NCBI GenBank assembly: GCA_966211675.1
Contig: CBIHPK010000001.1
Coordinates: 167,050-231,049 of the forward strand
Source: SCUS01 sp966211675
Lineage (GTDB): Bacteria > Myxococcota_A > Polyangia > Polyangiales > Ga0077539
Length of the DNA: 64,000 nucleotides
Direction of reading: 5' to 3'
The position numbers and the translations under genes were made by a program. Below the pieces are notes generated by a model. That model worked only from the letters and a program-made list of their open reading frames with translations. It searched no databases and was not told the DNA's origin. This document shows, one piece after another, positions 56,876-64,000 of the stretch (the first letter of the stretch is position 1; each line of letters opens with the position of its first letter).

Positions 56876-58279
56876 ATGCGCAGAGCCAAGATCCTCGCGA
56901 CGGTGGGCCCCGCGAGCCGCGACCCCTCGGTGCTCGACGCCCTCGTCGCCGCTGGGGTCGACGGCTTCCGCGTCAACTTCTCCCACGGGGTGCCCGACGA
57001 CCACCGGACCGCCGTGCGCGCCCTCCGGGCCGCCGCCTCGCGCGCCGGGCGCAACGTGTCCATCCTCGGCGACCTCTCGGGGCCGAAGATCCGCTGCCGC
57101 ACCTTCGCCAACGGGCCTGTCGAGCTCGTCGAGGGGGCGCCCTTCACGCTCACCACGCGCGCGGTCCCAGGCGACGTGGGCTCCGTGTCGATGACCTATC
57201 CGCTCTGGAAGGACCTCCGCGTGGGCGACCCGGTGCTGCTCGACGACGGGCTGCTCCGGCTGCGGGTGACGGGCATCCACGACGAGGACGTCGACTGCGA
57301 GGTGGAGGTGGGCGGAGCGCTCTCCGACCGCAAGGGCATCAACGTCCCCGGGGCGAAGCTCTCGGTGCCCGCGCTCACCGACAAGGACCGCGAGGACGCG
57401 CTGCTCGCCCGCGAGCTCGGGGTCGACTACCTCGCGCTCTCCTTCGTGCGCGAGGCGAGCGACCTGCACGAGGCCCGGCTGGCGGTGGGCGAGGGGGTTC
57501 CGCTCATCGCCAAGATCGAGAAGCCCGAGGCCATCGACAACCTGGAGGCCATCATCCTGGCCTGCGACGGCATCATGGTGGCGCGCGGCGACCTCGGGGT
57601 GGAGCTCGGGCCCGAGAAGGTCCCGCTCGCGCAGAAGAGGGCGATCCTGCTGGCCAACTCGCACGGCAAGCTGGTGATCACGGCGACGCAGATGCTGGAC
57701 TCGATGATCCGCTCGCCGAGGCCGACGCGCGCCGAGGCCGCCGACGTGGCCAACGCGGTGCTCGACGCCACCGACGTGCTGATGCTCTCCGGCGAGACCG
57801 CGAGCGGGCGCTACCCCGTGCTCGCGGTGCAGATGATGGACAGCATCATCCGCGAGATCGAGGGCTCGCCGCTCTACGCGAAGGTCACCGAGCCGCTGAT
57901 GCAGCAGATGGACTGGGACTTCACCCACGCCTGCGCGGCGGCCGCGTCGCTCACCTCGCGGCACGCGAAGCTCGCCGCCATCGTGGTGTTCACCCGCGCC
58001 GGGCACACGGCCGACATGGTGGCGGAGTCTCGCCCCCGGGCGCCCATCATCGCGGTGACCGCGACGCGCGAGGTGGCCCAGCGGATGGCGCTCCAGTGGG
58101 GCGTGATCCCGGTGGTGAACGCCCTCCCGGAGATGCCCAACGAGACGCTCGCGCTCGCCGCCCGCATCGCGCGGGAGACGCGCGCGGTGCGCGACGGGGA
58201 GACCATCGGCATCGTCTCCGGACACCAGAAGGACACCGGCACCAAGTCCTTCATCCTCCACACGCTCCAACCGACGTGA
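56876..58279 (+). CDS. pyk: pyruvate kinase
   Basis: The enzyme makes ATP and pyruvate from phosphoenolpyruvate at the end of glycolysis. The 467-aa length is normal. The N-terminus RRAKILATVGPASRDP, the substrate Lys in IAKIEKPEA, the metal site MVARGDLGVELG and the block LSGETASGRYPV are all present. A typical C-terminal domain with the VVFTRAGHTADMVAESRP block follows. The ATG at 56876 is chosen from family alignment. It is divergent from cystathionine beta-synthase by 122 bases. The stop overlaps the GTG of the next gene. Confidence 0.95.
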   Translation: MRRAKILATVGPASRDPSVLDALVAAGVDGFRVNFSHGVPDDHRTAVRALRAAASRAGRNVSILGDLSGPKIRCRTFANGPVELVEGAPFTLTTRAVPGDVGSVSMTYPLWKDLRVGDPVLLDDGLLRLRVTGIHDEDVDCEVEVGGALSDRKGINVPGAKLSVPALTDKDREDALLARELGVDYLALSFVREASDLHEARLAVGEGVPLIAKIEKPEAIDNLEAIILACDGIMVARGDLGVELGPEKVPLAQKRAILLANSHGKLVITATQMLDSMIRSPRPTRAEAADVANAVLDATDVLMLSGETASGRYPVLAVQMMDSIIREIEGSPLYAKVTEPLMQQMDWDFTHACAAAASLTSRHAKLAAIVVFTRAGHTADMVAESRPRAPIIAVTATREVAQRMALQWGVIPVVNALPEMPNETLALAARIARETRAVRDGETIGIVSGHQKDTGTKSFILHTLQPT

Positions 58280-59640
58280 CCCACGCGGACGACCTGCGGC
58301 GCCCGATGATCCTGCCGCCCTGGTGGCGCGGCGGGACCCCGCGGGAGCCGCTGTCCGAGGCCTTCTCCCGCGCCCGCTGGCTGCTGGCCACCTACTGGCT
58401 GCTGCTGGTGTCGGGCTACGTGGTGCTGCTGGGCGTGGCGTTTCGCTACTGGGGCGCCGACGAGGAGCTGCTGGTGCTGCTGCCGGTGCTGGTCGGGGCG
58501 AGCACCCTCGGCGTGGCCCTCGGCAACCTCCTCGCGCTGCTGCGGCTGCGGGGCTGGGTGGTGCAGTCCGTGGTCTGGTTCGCGATCGTGACGCTCACCT
58601 GCACCGTGGCCATCGCCGCCGGGCCGCACGTCGCGGGCGGGGCCATCGCCTTCCTCACCAGCGTGAGCTGCGGGCACGCGGCGATGCAGCGGCGGGCGCT
58701 GCTCACCACGCTCTGGATCCCCGCCGTGTGCTGGGTGGGCGCGATGCTCACGGTCATCGAGCAGCACGGCGGCATCCGCCGCTGGGAGGCCGGGCTCAAG
58801 GAGGGCGTCTGGGACCCGACCGCCCTGAGCCTCCTCGGCACCCTGGTGGGCCTCTACTTCGCCTTCCTCGCGGGTCAGGCGCGCTACCACAATGCCGTCT
58901 GGGCGGCGGGCGCCACGGACACGCCCACCACGCTCACGCAGCACCAGAAGGGCGGCGCCGCGAGGCTCACCCGCCGAGGGGCCCTGGCCCTGGTGCTGCT
59001 GGCGCTGCTGGTCACCGGGGCGATCGCGGTGATCTCTCCCTACCTCTGGCGCACCGGCGGCCGAGAGGGTCGCCACCGGGGCGACGGGTCGAGCGACGCC
59101 CGCGGCCGCGACCGGGGCGCTCCCTCTGGCGGCCCCGACACCCCGGGCCGCCGCGCCCCGAGGCCCGACGCTCAGGCCCTTCGCGACGCGCTCGGGCGGG
59201 CGGCGCGCAAGGCCCGTGAGCAGGCCGAGGACGTGCTGCCCTTCGTGCCGCTGTTCTTCCTCAACCGCCCGGCGAGGCGCTGGTGGAGGCTGCGCCGGCT
59301 GCGCCGTGGGGGCCGCACGGAGGAGCCCACCAAGCGCGCGCTGCGGCGCTGGGAGTACGTCACCGTGGCCCTGCGGGACGTCGGCATCCGGGTGCTGCCC
59401 GGCGACACGGTGGACGAGCTCGTCGCCAAGGTGAGCGCGCAGCGAGAGGCCAAGGGGCTGCCGCCGATCCCGGAGCTGGGCGCCGCGGCCGCGGAGGTCG
59501 ACCGGGTGCGCTTCGGGCTGGGGATCCCGGCCGGGACGCTGGAGGCCCTGGAGGCGCACGCGGTGCGGGCCTACGAAGCGATCCGGGCGCCGATGACGCC
59601 GTGGCAGCGCGTGGCGTGCTGGTGGCGGCGCATGACCTGA
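58276..59640 (+). CDS. membrane protein with DUF4129-like C-terminal domain
   Basis: This 454-aa protein starts at a GTG that overlaps the pyk stop (GTGA). The first 190 residues contain five or six membrane segments. A sixth or seventh segment (ALALVLLALLVTGAIAVISPYLW) lies near residue 245, followed by a Gly/Arg/Asp-rich linker. The last 150 residues (LRRWEYVTVALRDVGIRVLPG, then VDELVAKVSAQ) look like the DUF4129 domain often found with transglutaminase-like and MoxR/DUF58 proteins. The function is unknown. The tight coupling to pyruvate kinase is probably incidental. Confidence 0.7.
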   Translation: MTHADDLRRPMILPPWWRGGTPREPLSEAFSRARWLLATYWLLLVSGYVVLLGVAFRYWGADEELLVLLPVLVGASTLGVALGNLLALLRLRGWVVQSVVWFAIVTLTCTVAIAAGPHVAGGAIAFLTSVSCGHAAMQRRALLTTLWIPAVCWVGAMLTVIEQHGGIRRWEAGLKEGVWDPTALSLLGTLVGLYFAFLAGQARYHNAVWAAGATDTPTTLTQHQKGGAARLTRRGALALVLLALLVTGAIAVISPYLWRTGGREGRHRGDGSSDARGRDRGAPSGGPDTPGRRAPRPDAQALRDALGRAARKAREQAEDVLPFVPLFFLNRPARRWWRLRRLRRGGRTEEPTKRALRRWEYVTVALRDVGIRVLPGDTVDELVAKVSAQREAKGLPPIPELGAAAAEVDRVRFGLGIPAGTLEALEAHAVRAYEAIRAPMTPWQRVACWWRRMT

Positions 59641-59690
59641 GGGGCTCCGGCGGTCGCCTTCGCCGGGGCGATGGATTACACACGCGCGCC

Positions 59691-60266
59691 ATGTCGGCCC
59701 TGAGCGCCTCCTCCGATCGCAGCGCCTCCTCGACGGCCCCGGACCGGGCCTTCTTCGCGTTCACCGCGGTGGTGTCCACCGTGGCCCTCGCGTTCATCGC
59801 GTGGCTCCTGCTCATCCGTCGCGGGGGCGCCGGCGGCGTCGACCTGCGCTTCCTCCCGGCGGTCAACGCGGGGCTCAACGCCACCGCGGCGACGCTGCTC
59901 CTCTCCGGCTGGGTCTCGGTCCGCAGGAAGAACCTCCGAGCGCACCGCTTCTTCATGCTCGGCGCCTTCGCGGCCTCGGCGCTCTTCCTGGTGAGCTACC
60001 TCACGTACCACTTCGTCCACGGCGACACCCGCTACGCCGGGCACGGGCCGATGAAGGTCGCGTACCTGCTGCTGCTCGCCAGCCACGTGCTGCTCTCCAT
60101 GCCCGTGGTGCCGATGGCGCTGGTGGCCTTCTACTTCGCGTTCCGCCGGCAGTTCGACCGGCACCGCCGGGTCACCCGCTGGCTCGCGCCCATCTGGCTC
60201 TACGTCTCCGTCACCGGCGTGCTGGTCTTCGTGATGCTGCGAGGCAGCCTTCCCGCCGCGCCCTGA
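59691..60266 (+). CDS. DUF420 family membrane protein
   Basis: This 191-aa protein has about five membrane helices. The blocks LPAVNAGLNATAATLLLSGW and FMLGAFAASALFLVSYLTYH, with the His-containing loop VHGDTRY, identify DUF420. Members often occur near cytochrome oxidase genes and may take part in heme or copper assembly. No such genes are here. The ATG at 59691 is chosen because the open frame upstream shadows the previous gene. Confidence 0.88.
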   Translation: MSALSASSDRSASSTAPDRAFFAFTAVVSTVALAFIAWLLLIRRGGAGGVDLRFLPAVNAGLNATAATLLLSGWVSVRRKNLRAHRFFMLGAFAASALFLVSYLTYHFVHGDTRYAGHGPMKVAYLLLLASHVLLSMPVVPMALVAFYFAFRRQFDRHRRVTRWLAPIWLYVSVTGVLVFVMLRGSLPAAP

Positions 60267-60308
60267 GGTGATCCCCGCGCCCGGCGCGTAGTACCCTCCG
60301 CGCAGACC

Positions 60309-60896
60309 ATGAACGACCGTCGAACCTCCTCGCAGCGCGGCGCCATCGATCGACGCCACCTGATCGGCACGCTCGCGGTGCTGGCCGTCGTCGGCCTCGG
60401 CGCGCTCCTTCGCCGCAGCCCTCCGCCGCTCCGGGTCCGAGCCCCGGTCGCGAGACCCGCCGCGCCGCCCGCTCCTCCCGCGACGCCGGACGTCCCGCCC
60501 GCGGCGCCTCGCGTCGAGAACGACTTCCACGTGGCCGAGCCGGCGATGCCCAGCTTCGCCGAGCAGCCGCGCCAGCCCGTGCGGCCCGCCGCGGACGTAC
60601 CGCCGGTGATCCCGGCCAGCAGCGGGGACTACAACATGGACGTCGCGACGCTCATCCGCCCGGCGCTCCCGGCGATGCAGCGCTGCGTCGCGGAGATCGA
60701 TCCGGCGCACCCTCGCGCCGCGCAGGTGTGGGTCACCATCAGCACCCGAGGGCGGGTGAGCGCCGCGCGGCTGGACACGGACGCGGGCGCCGGAGTGGAC
60801 GCCTGCCTGCGGACGGCGCTCCAGCCGCTGGCCTTCGCCTCGCCCGGCACCGAGGCGCGGACCTTCGGCATCCCGATCCCTGCGCCGACGCGCTGA
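60309..60896 (+). CDS. membrane-anchored AgmX/TonB-like protein
   Basis: This 195-aa protein has one N-terminal membrane helix (LIGTLAVLAVVGLGALL) after a basic start. A Pro/Ala/Val-rich linker of about 80 residues follows. The final 95 residues resemble the C-terminal domain of AgmX/TonB-type proteins: a Cys-containing helix (ALPAMQRCVAEID), strands with G-R-V (TISTRGRVSAARLD) and a second Cys helix (GVDACLRTALQPL). It is a short relative of the 328-aa lipoprotein at 32024-33010. It converges on the next gene with 15 bases between the stops. Confidence 0.7.
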   Translation: MNDRRTSSQRGAIDRRHLIGTLAVLAVVGLGALLRRSPPPLRVRAPVARPAAPPAPPATPDVPPAAPRVENDFHVAEPAMPSFAEQPRQPVRPAADVPPVIPASSGDYNMDVATLIRPALPAMQRCVAEIDPAHPRAAQVWVTISTRGRVSAARLDTDAGAGVDACLRTALQPLAFASPGTEARTFGIPIPAPTR

Positions 60897-60911
60897 CCGC
60901 CCCGACCGCGC

Positions 60912-62636
60912 CTACCGGAAGGCCAGCGAGACCCGCCGGGAGGTGTTGTAGTCGCAGGTGTAGGCCCGCCCGTTGGCCATCGCCCCGACGCCCCGGCCGA
61001 AGCCGCCTTCGCTCATGCGGATCGAGCAGCTCGCGCCGTTGTTGTTGATCCCGATGCCGCGCGCGGAGCAGTAGGTCCAGCGGCCGTTGACGACCACGTT
61101 GAGCGCCGTGGTGGTGTACCCGATGGTGCACTCCGAGGCGCTCATCACGTCGAGGTAGTTGCGCGTCCAGTCGACCACGCAGGACGGGACCACGTACACG
61201 TTGTTGAGCTCGTCGGAGAGCCTCCACGCGAGCGTCGGGCGCACCAGGGCGATGTCCGGGTTGCCCAGCCGCCAGCTGTGCGCCACGTCGCCGAAGACCG
61301 CCGCGCCCAGCGTCGCCGTGCTGTCGTCGAGCAGCTCCGTCGGAACCTGGTTGGCCACCACGGTCCAGCCCCCGTCGCGCATGTCGCAGGCGTAGGCGCG
61401 GGCGCCGATCGGTCCGTCCCCGTCGAGGTCGAGCAGGTACGGCCCGCTGGTCGCGCCCGGGACCGCCGCCAGGATCGCCGCGCAGCTCCTCGCCGCGCAC
61501 CGCCCCGCGAAGCAGCGGCGGGCGCCGCCGACCTCGGGGCAGACGGTCCCGCAGGCGCCGCAGTTCATCGGGTCGCTGGCGGTGGTGGCCTCGCACCCGT
61601 CGCTCGCGTCGCCGTTGCAGTCGGCTCGCCCCGCGTCGCAGCTCGCGACGGAGCAGGCGCCGCCCACGCAGCCCGCGGTGGCCCCCGGGAGGGCGCATCG
61701 ATTGGAGCACGCGCCGCAGTGCGTGGCGCTGGTGCGGGTGTCGGTCTCGCAGCCGTTGGCCGTGGCGCCGTCGCAGTCCGCGAAGCCCTCCTCGCAGGCG
61801 TACTCGCAGGCCGAGGCCGCGCAGCTCGCGGTCGCATGGGGGCGCGCCTCGCACGCCCGGCCGCAGGCGCCGCAGTGGGCGACGGCGGTGGTGGTGTCGG
61901 TCTCGCATCCGTTGGCCGGGAGGGCGTCGCAGTCGCCGAAGGGGAGGGTGCAGCTCATCACCGCGCAGGTGGCGTTGCGGCAGACGGGCGCGGCGTGATC
62001 GAGGGCGCAGCGGTGGTCGCACATCCCGCAGTGGGCGAGGTTGGACTGCGGATCGATGCACGCGCCCGCGCAGCAGGTCTGCCCCGCGGGGCATCGGGAG
62101 GAGGCGTTGCAGCCGGCGACGCAGGCGGCTCCGACGCAGAGGTTGCCCGCGGGGCAGTGCTCGTCGGTGACGCAGGCGACGCAGGAGTGCGTGGTGGGCT
62201 CGCAGCGGGGCGTCGCGGCGGTCGCGGCGCATGCGTCGTCGTTGCGGCAGCCGTTGTCGCAGCGGTGCAGCGAGTCGACGCAGTACTGCCCCGCGGGGCA
62301 TCGATCGGACGCGGCGGTGCACGGGACGCAGCGGCCCGAGGCGAGGTCGCACGAGGGGCCGAGGGCCGAGCCGGTGCAGTCGGAGTCGGCGGCGCAGCGC
62401 GCGGCGGGCACGTCGACGGGCACATCGACCGGCGCATCGACCGGGACATCGCCGACGGAGGCAACATCGGGCGCGTCGACGGCGGGCGCATCGGGCGCGT
62501 CGAGGGCGACGGGGAGATCGGTGGTGGCGTCGGAGGCGCTGGCCGCATCCTCGAGGCCGCCGACGACGGAGCGACCGGTGGAGCAGGCGGCGAGGGAGAG
62601 GAGGAGGGCGAGCGAACGCAGGGGAGGGGAGGCCAT
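60912..62636 (-). CDS. Cys-rich lipoprotein with fibrinogen-like C-terminal region
   Basis: The 574-aa protein starts at ATG 62636 with signal and lipobox (SLALLLSLAAC). An Asp/Ala/Val/Pro linker of about 50 residues with short tandem repeats is followed by Cys-rich modules. They include two or three with ANGCE or DGCE and the CGACG ending shared with the 937-aa lipoprotein at 44912. The last 190 residues begin with CAAILAAVPGATSGPYLLD, then ACDMRDGGWTVVANQ, which is the opening pattern of fibrinogen-related domains. It is therefore a likely surface-displayed binding protein. The two lipoproteins are clearly paralogous in their modules. Confidence 0.85.
   Translation of the reverse strand: MASPPLRSLALLLSLAACSTGRSVVGGLEDAASASDATTDLPVALDAPDAPAVDAPDVASVGDVPVDAPVDVPVDVPAARCAADSDCTGSALGPSCDLASGRCVPCTAASDRCPAGQYCVDSLHRCDNGCRNDDACAATAATPRCEPTTHSCVACVTDEHCPAGNLCVGAACVAGCNASSRCPAGQTCCAGACIDPQSNLAHCGMCDHRCALDHAAPVCRNATCAVMSCTLPFGDCDALPANGCETDTTTAVAHCGACGRACEARPHATASCAASACEYACEEGFADCDGATANGCETDTRTSATHCGACSNRCALPGATAGCVGGACSVASCDAGRADCNGDASDGCEATTASDPMNCGACGTVCPEVGGARRCFAGRCAARSCAAILAAVPGATSGPYLLDLDGDGPIGARAYACDMRDGGWTVVANQVPTELLDDSTATLGAAVFGDVAHSWRLGNPDIALVRPTLAWRLSDELNNVYVVPSCVVDWTRNYLDVMSASECTIGYTTTALNVVVNGRWTYCSARGIGINNNGASCSIRMSEGGFGRGVGAMANGRAYTCDYNTSRRVSLAFR
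62402..62500 (-). repeat. short tandem repeats coding an Asp/Val/Pro/Ala linker
   Basis: The linker part of the 574-aa lipoprotein gene is made of short, imperfect tandem units of about 12 bases that encode VDAP/VDVP steps. The same style of linker occurs in the lipoproteins at 8104, 43017 and 44912. Confidence 0.6.
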
Positions 62637-62727
62637 CAGGGCCGAGAGTGTATCGACAGTGGAGGAGGCACCGGGTGAATCTGGCGGAAGGGACGGAGCC
62701 CGGTGAATGACCGGGGGGAAGGGTGTC

Positions 62728-63249
62728 TCAGCCCGTCGCGGGCGCCGCGTCCCTCACCGCCTCTGGCTCGCTGCGAGTGTTGGTGAGGTGCTCGGCGAGA
62801 AAGGCGTAGGCCTCGCTCATGGAGGGCCGCGTCCGGGCGAAGAGCTTCACCGTCGCGTGCACGTCCAGCAGCGAGCGGTAGGCCGTGTCGTCGGCGAGGC
62901 GCCTCGCGTCCGCGAGCGGGCGCAGCTTCGCCTCCATCTTCGCCCGCAGCGCGTCCTCCCGCTCGCCCGCCCGCCTCGCCGCCCGCCACTGCGTCAGCAA
63001 CTTCGCCCGTGTGAGCCCCGGAACCCTCAGCGAGGGGTCCGCCTCCCACGCGCGCGCCACCTTCTCGATGACGTCTCCGTAGTCCGTGCGCGGCTTCAGG
63101 AGCTTCTGCCGCTCCTTCGCGCTCAGCTCCGGCGCCACATCGCGCTTCACCGCAGCCTTCTTGGTGGGCTTCTTGGTGGGCTTCGCGGCCTTCGCGGCCG
63201 GCTTCGCGGCCTTCGCGGCCGGCTTCGCGAGCTTCTTCGCCTTCGCCAT
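62728..63249 (-). CDS. Lys/Ala/Pro-rich protein of unknown function
   Basis: This 173-aa protein starts at ATG 63249, with GGAGG seven bases upstream. The first 45 residues are Lys/Ala/Pro repeats (AKPAAKAAKP units) like the tails of histone H1-type or other bacterial nucleoid proteins. The remainder is helical (SAKERQKLLKPRTDYGDVIE, then LRAKMEAKLRPLADAR) with no known fold. DNA binding by the tail is likely by analogy but unproven. A perfect palindrome lies 47-65 bases upstream of the start. Confidence 0.75.
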   Translation of the reverse strand: MAKAKKLAKPAAKAAKPAAKAAKPTKKPTKKAAVKRDVAPELSAKERQKLLKPRTDYGDVIEKVARAWEADPSLRVPGLTRAKLLTQWRAARRAGEREDALRAKMEAKLRPLADARRLADDTAYRSLLDVHATVKLFARTRPSMSEAYAFLAEHLTNTRSEPEAVRDAAPATG

Positions 63250-63295
63250 GACGGATCCTCCAGAAGTTACCCCATGTTGCCCATTCGCCCGATGG

Positions 63296-63314
63296 GGGTA
63301 TCCGGACGATACCC
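63296..63314 (-). promoter_or_regulatory. perfect inverted repeat upstream of the Lys/Ala-rich gene
   Basis: GGGTATC (63296-63302) and GATACCC (63308-63314) are perfect inverted repeats with a 5-base spacer. A second copy of the half-site GGTATCCG begins at 63320. Two-fold symmetry and position suggest an operator for the 173-aa gene. The protein that binds it is unknown. Confidence 0.35.
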
Positions 63315-63471
63315 TCATCGGTATCCGTCTGACCATCCGGTCCGATCGCAGCGACCGTCCGGAGCGGGAACGGTCACCACCCCGACTGGTGGCAACGAGC
63401 ACCCGGCGTGGTCGTCCGCTGATGGCTGCCGCTGGCGAGCGCTTCACCGTGAAGGCCCGCACGGAGGATGA

Positions 63472-63877
63472 TCAGGGCGATGGGGGTCGGACCGGGATCA
63501 TTCGACGCCTGCGATCGGCCACGGCGTCAGCGATCTGGTCGACCACGTGACGAACGTCCGAGAGGATCTCGTCGTCTTGAAACCGGAGCACTTCGAGACC
63601 GACCGAATGCAGATACGCGGTGCGTCGCGCGTCCTCCTCCACGTGAAGGTCGTGGATATCGCCATCCGCCTCGACGACAAGGTGAGCGCGCGAAGTAGAG
63701 GTCCACGATCCAGCCACCGATGACGTGCTGGGTTCGAACCCGCAGACCCAATGCGTCGCCCAGCGCGCTCCACAACACCTTCTCGGCGGTCGTCATCGAT
63801 CTGCGTAACGCGCGGGCCCGCTCGACCTTGATCGCATGGGCGTAGGGTCTGTCTGCCATCGAGCGTCGACGAGCCAT
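63472..63877 (-). pseudogene. frameshifted DUF559 (endonuclease-fold) gene
   Basis: Two adjacent frames together read as a DUF559 protein. The first (to about 63690) contains MTTAEKVLWSALGDAL and HVIGGWIVDLYFA. The second (to 63472) contains AHLVVEADGDIHD and LHSVGLEVLRFQDDEI. A one-base insertion or two-base deletion in the GCGCGCG run at 63686-63692 would join them. DUF559 domains resemble very-short-patch repair (Vsr-like) endonucleases. The ATG may be at 63877 or 63859. It could be a real pseudogene or a sequencing error in this GC-rich run. Confidence 0.75.
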
Positions 63878-64000
63878 GCGACATCGTCGAATCGCCTCTC
63901 AAGATGGATGCGTCTCCCGGTCTCACTCCCCTCCCTCGAGGCTCCGCCCTGAGCATTGGTCACATCTCTCGCTCGCCCTTCTGCGCTCGCAGTTGACGGA
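63878..64000. other. window end, no feature seen
   Basis: The last 123 bases contain no open frame with a recognisable product. The sequence is upstream of the DUF559 remnant and may hold its promoter, but no -35/-10 pair stands out. Confidence 0.4.

Noticed and set aside
63725..63745. GGTTCGAACCC motif that resembles a tRNA T-arm
   Set aside because: No 7-base loop with a matching stem can be drawn, no acceptor or anticodon arm is near, and the stretch codes for the DUF559 remnant on the minus strand.

Overview
The window is a continuous piece of a very GC-rich bacterial chromosome. It suggests a Myxococcota (Deltaproteobacteria-type) genome, probably of the Polyangia/Sandaracinus kind. The reasons are Cys-rich surface lipoproteins with Asp/Ala/Pro/Val linkers, Hanks-type Ser/Thr kinases fused to other domains, zinc-ribbon/GYF/TPR proteins, AgmX-like lipoproteins and a split F0 ATP synthase operon. 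The taxonomic call is inference. I see no insertion sequence, prophage, CRISPR array, tRNA or rRNA. About fifty protein genes and one structural RNA are supported. GTG starts and 4-base ATGA/GTGA overlaps are common, so many start sites differ from the longest open frame.

Layout. 1-5032 (+): DUF507 protein, zinc-binding protein, sugar-nucleotide epimerase, YicC, guanylate kinase, and a membrane Ser/Thr kinase ending in an extracellular Cys motif. 5053-7751 (-): a MaoC-type hydratase coupled to a large unknown protein. 8104-11844 (+): a 1246-aa lipoprotein with 8+8 Cys-rich repeats around a globular core, behind a near-consensus promoter. 11905-15801: PssA, a UDPGP-family pyrophosphorylase, a soluble hybrid histidine kinase and a coupled 83-aa protein. 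15845-26747 (-): a five-gene run of zinc-ribbon/GYF/TPR protein, 1636-aa solenoid, zinc-ribbon/TerB protein, MoxR ATPase and DUF58 protein. 27046-34981: two lipoproteins, HutH, a TauE-type exporter, a DUF4388/J-domain protein, an AgmX-like lipoprotein and UvrC.

35087-37102 (+): atpZ-atpI-atpB-atpE, with a c subunit that carries the Na+-type ligand set. 37202-38859: an M15-like peptidase, then a 6S RNA gene with a strong terminator, then a small protein. 38860-48599: NTF2-like protein, lipoprotein, membrane protein, MMPL transporter, PQQ-type beta-propeller lipoprotein, a 937-aa Cys-rich lipoprotein, YacG and a beta-barrel protein. 48622-56753 (-): a patatin coupled to a 1478-aa kinase/ATPase/TPR protein, SDR-type threonine dehydrogenase and cystathionine beta-synthase. 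56876-60896 (+): pyruvate kinase coupled to a DUF4129-like membrane protein, DUF420 protein and an AgmX-like protein. 60912-64000 (-): a Cys-rich lipoprotein with a fibrinogen-like tail, a Lys/Ala-rich protein and a frameshifted DUF559 gene.

The points most worth a second look are the 6S RNA, the 8+8 repeat lipoprotein, the five-gene MoxR/TerB/TPR cluster, the coupled kinase-patatin pair, the unknown gene paired with MaoC, and the Na+-type c subunit.
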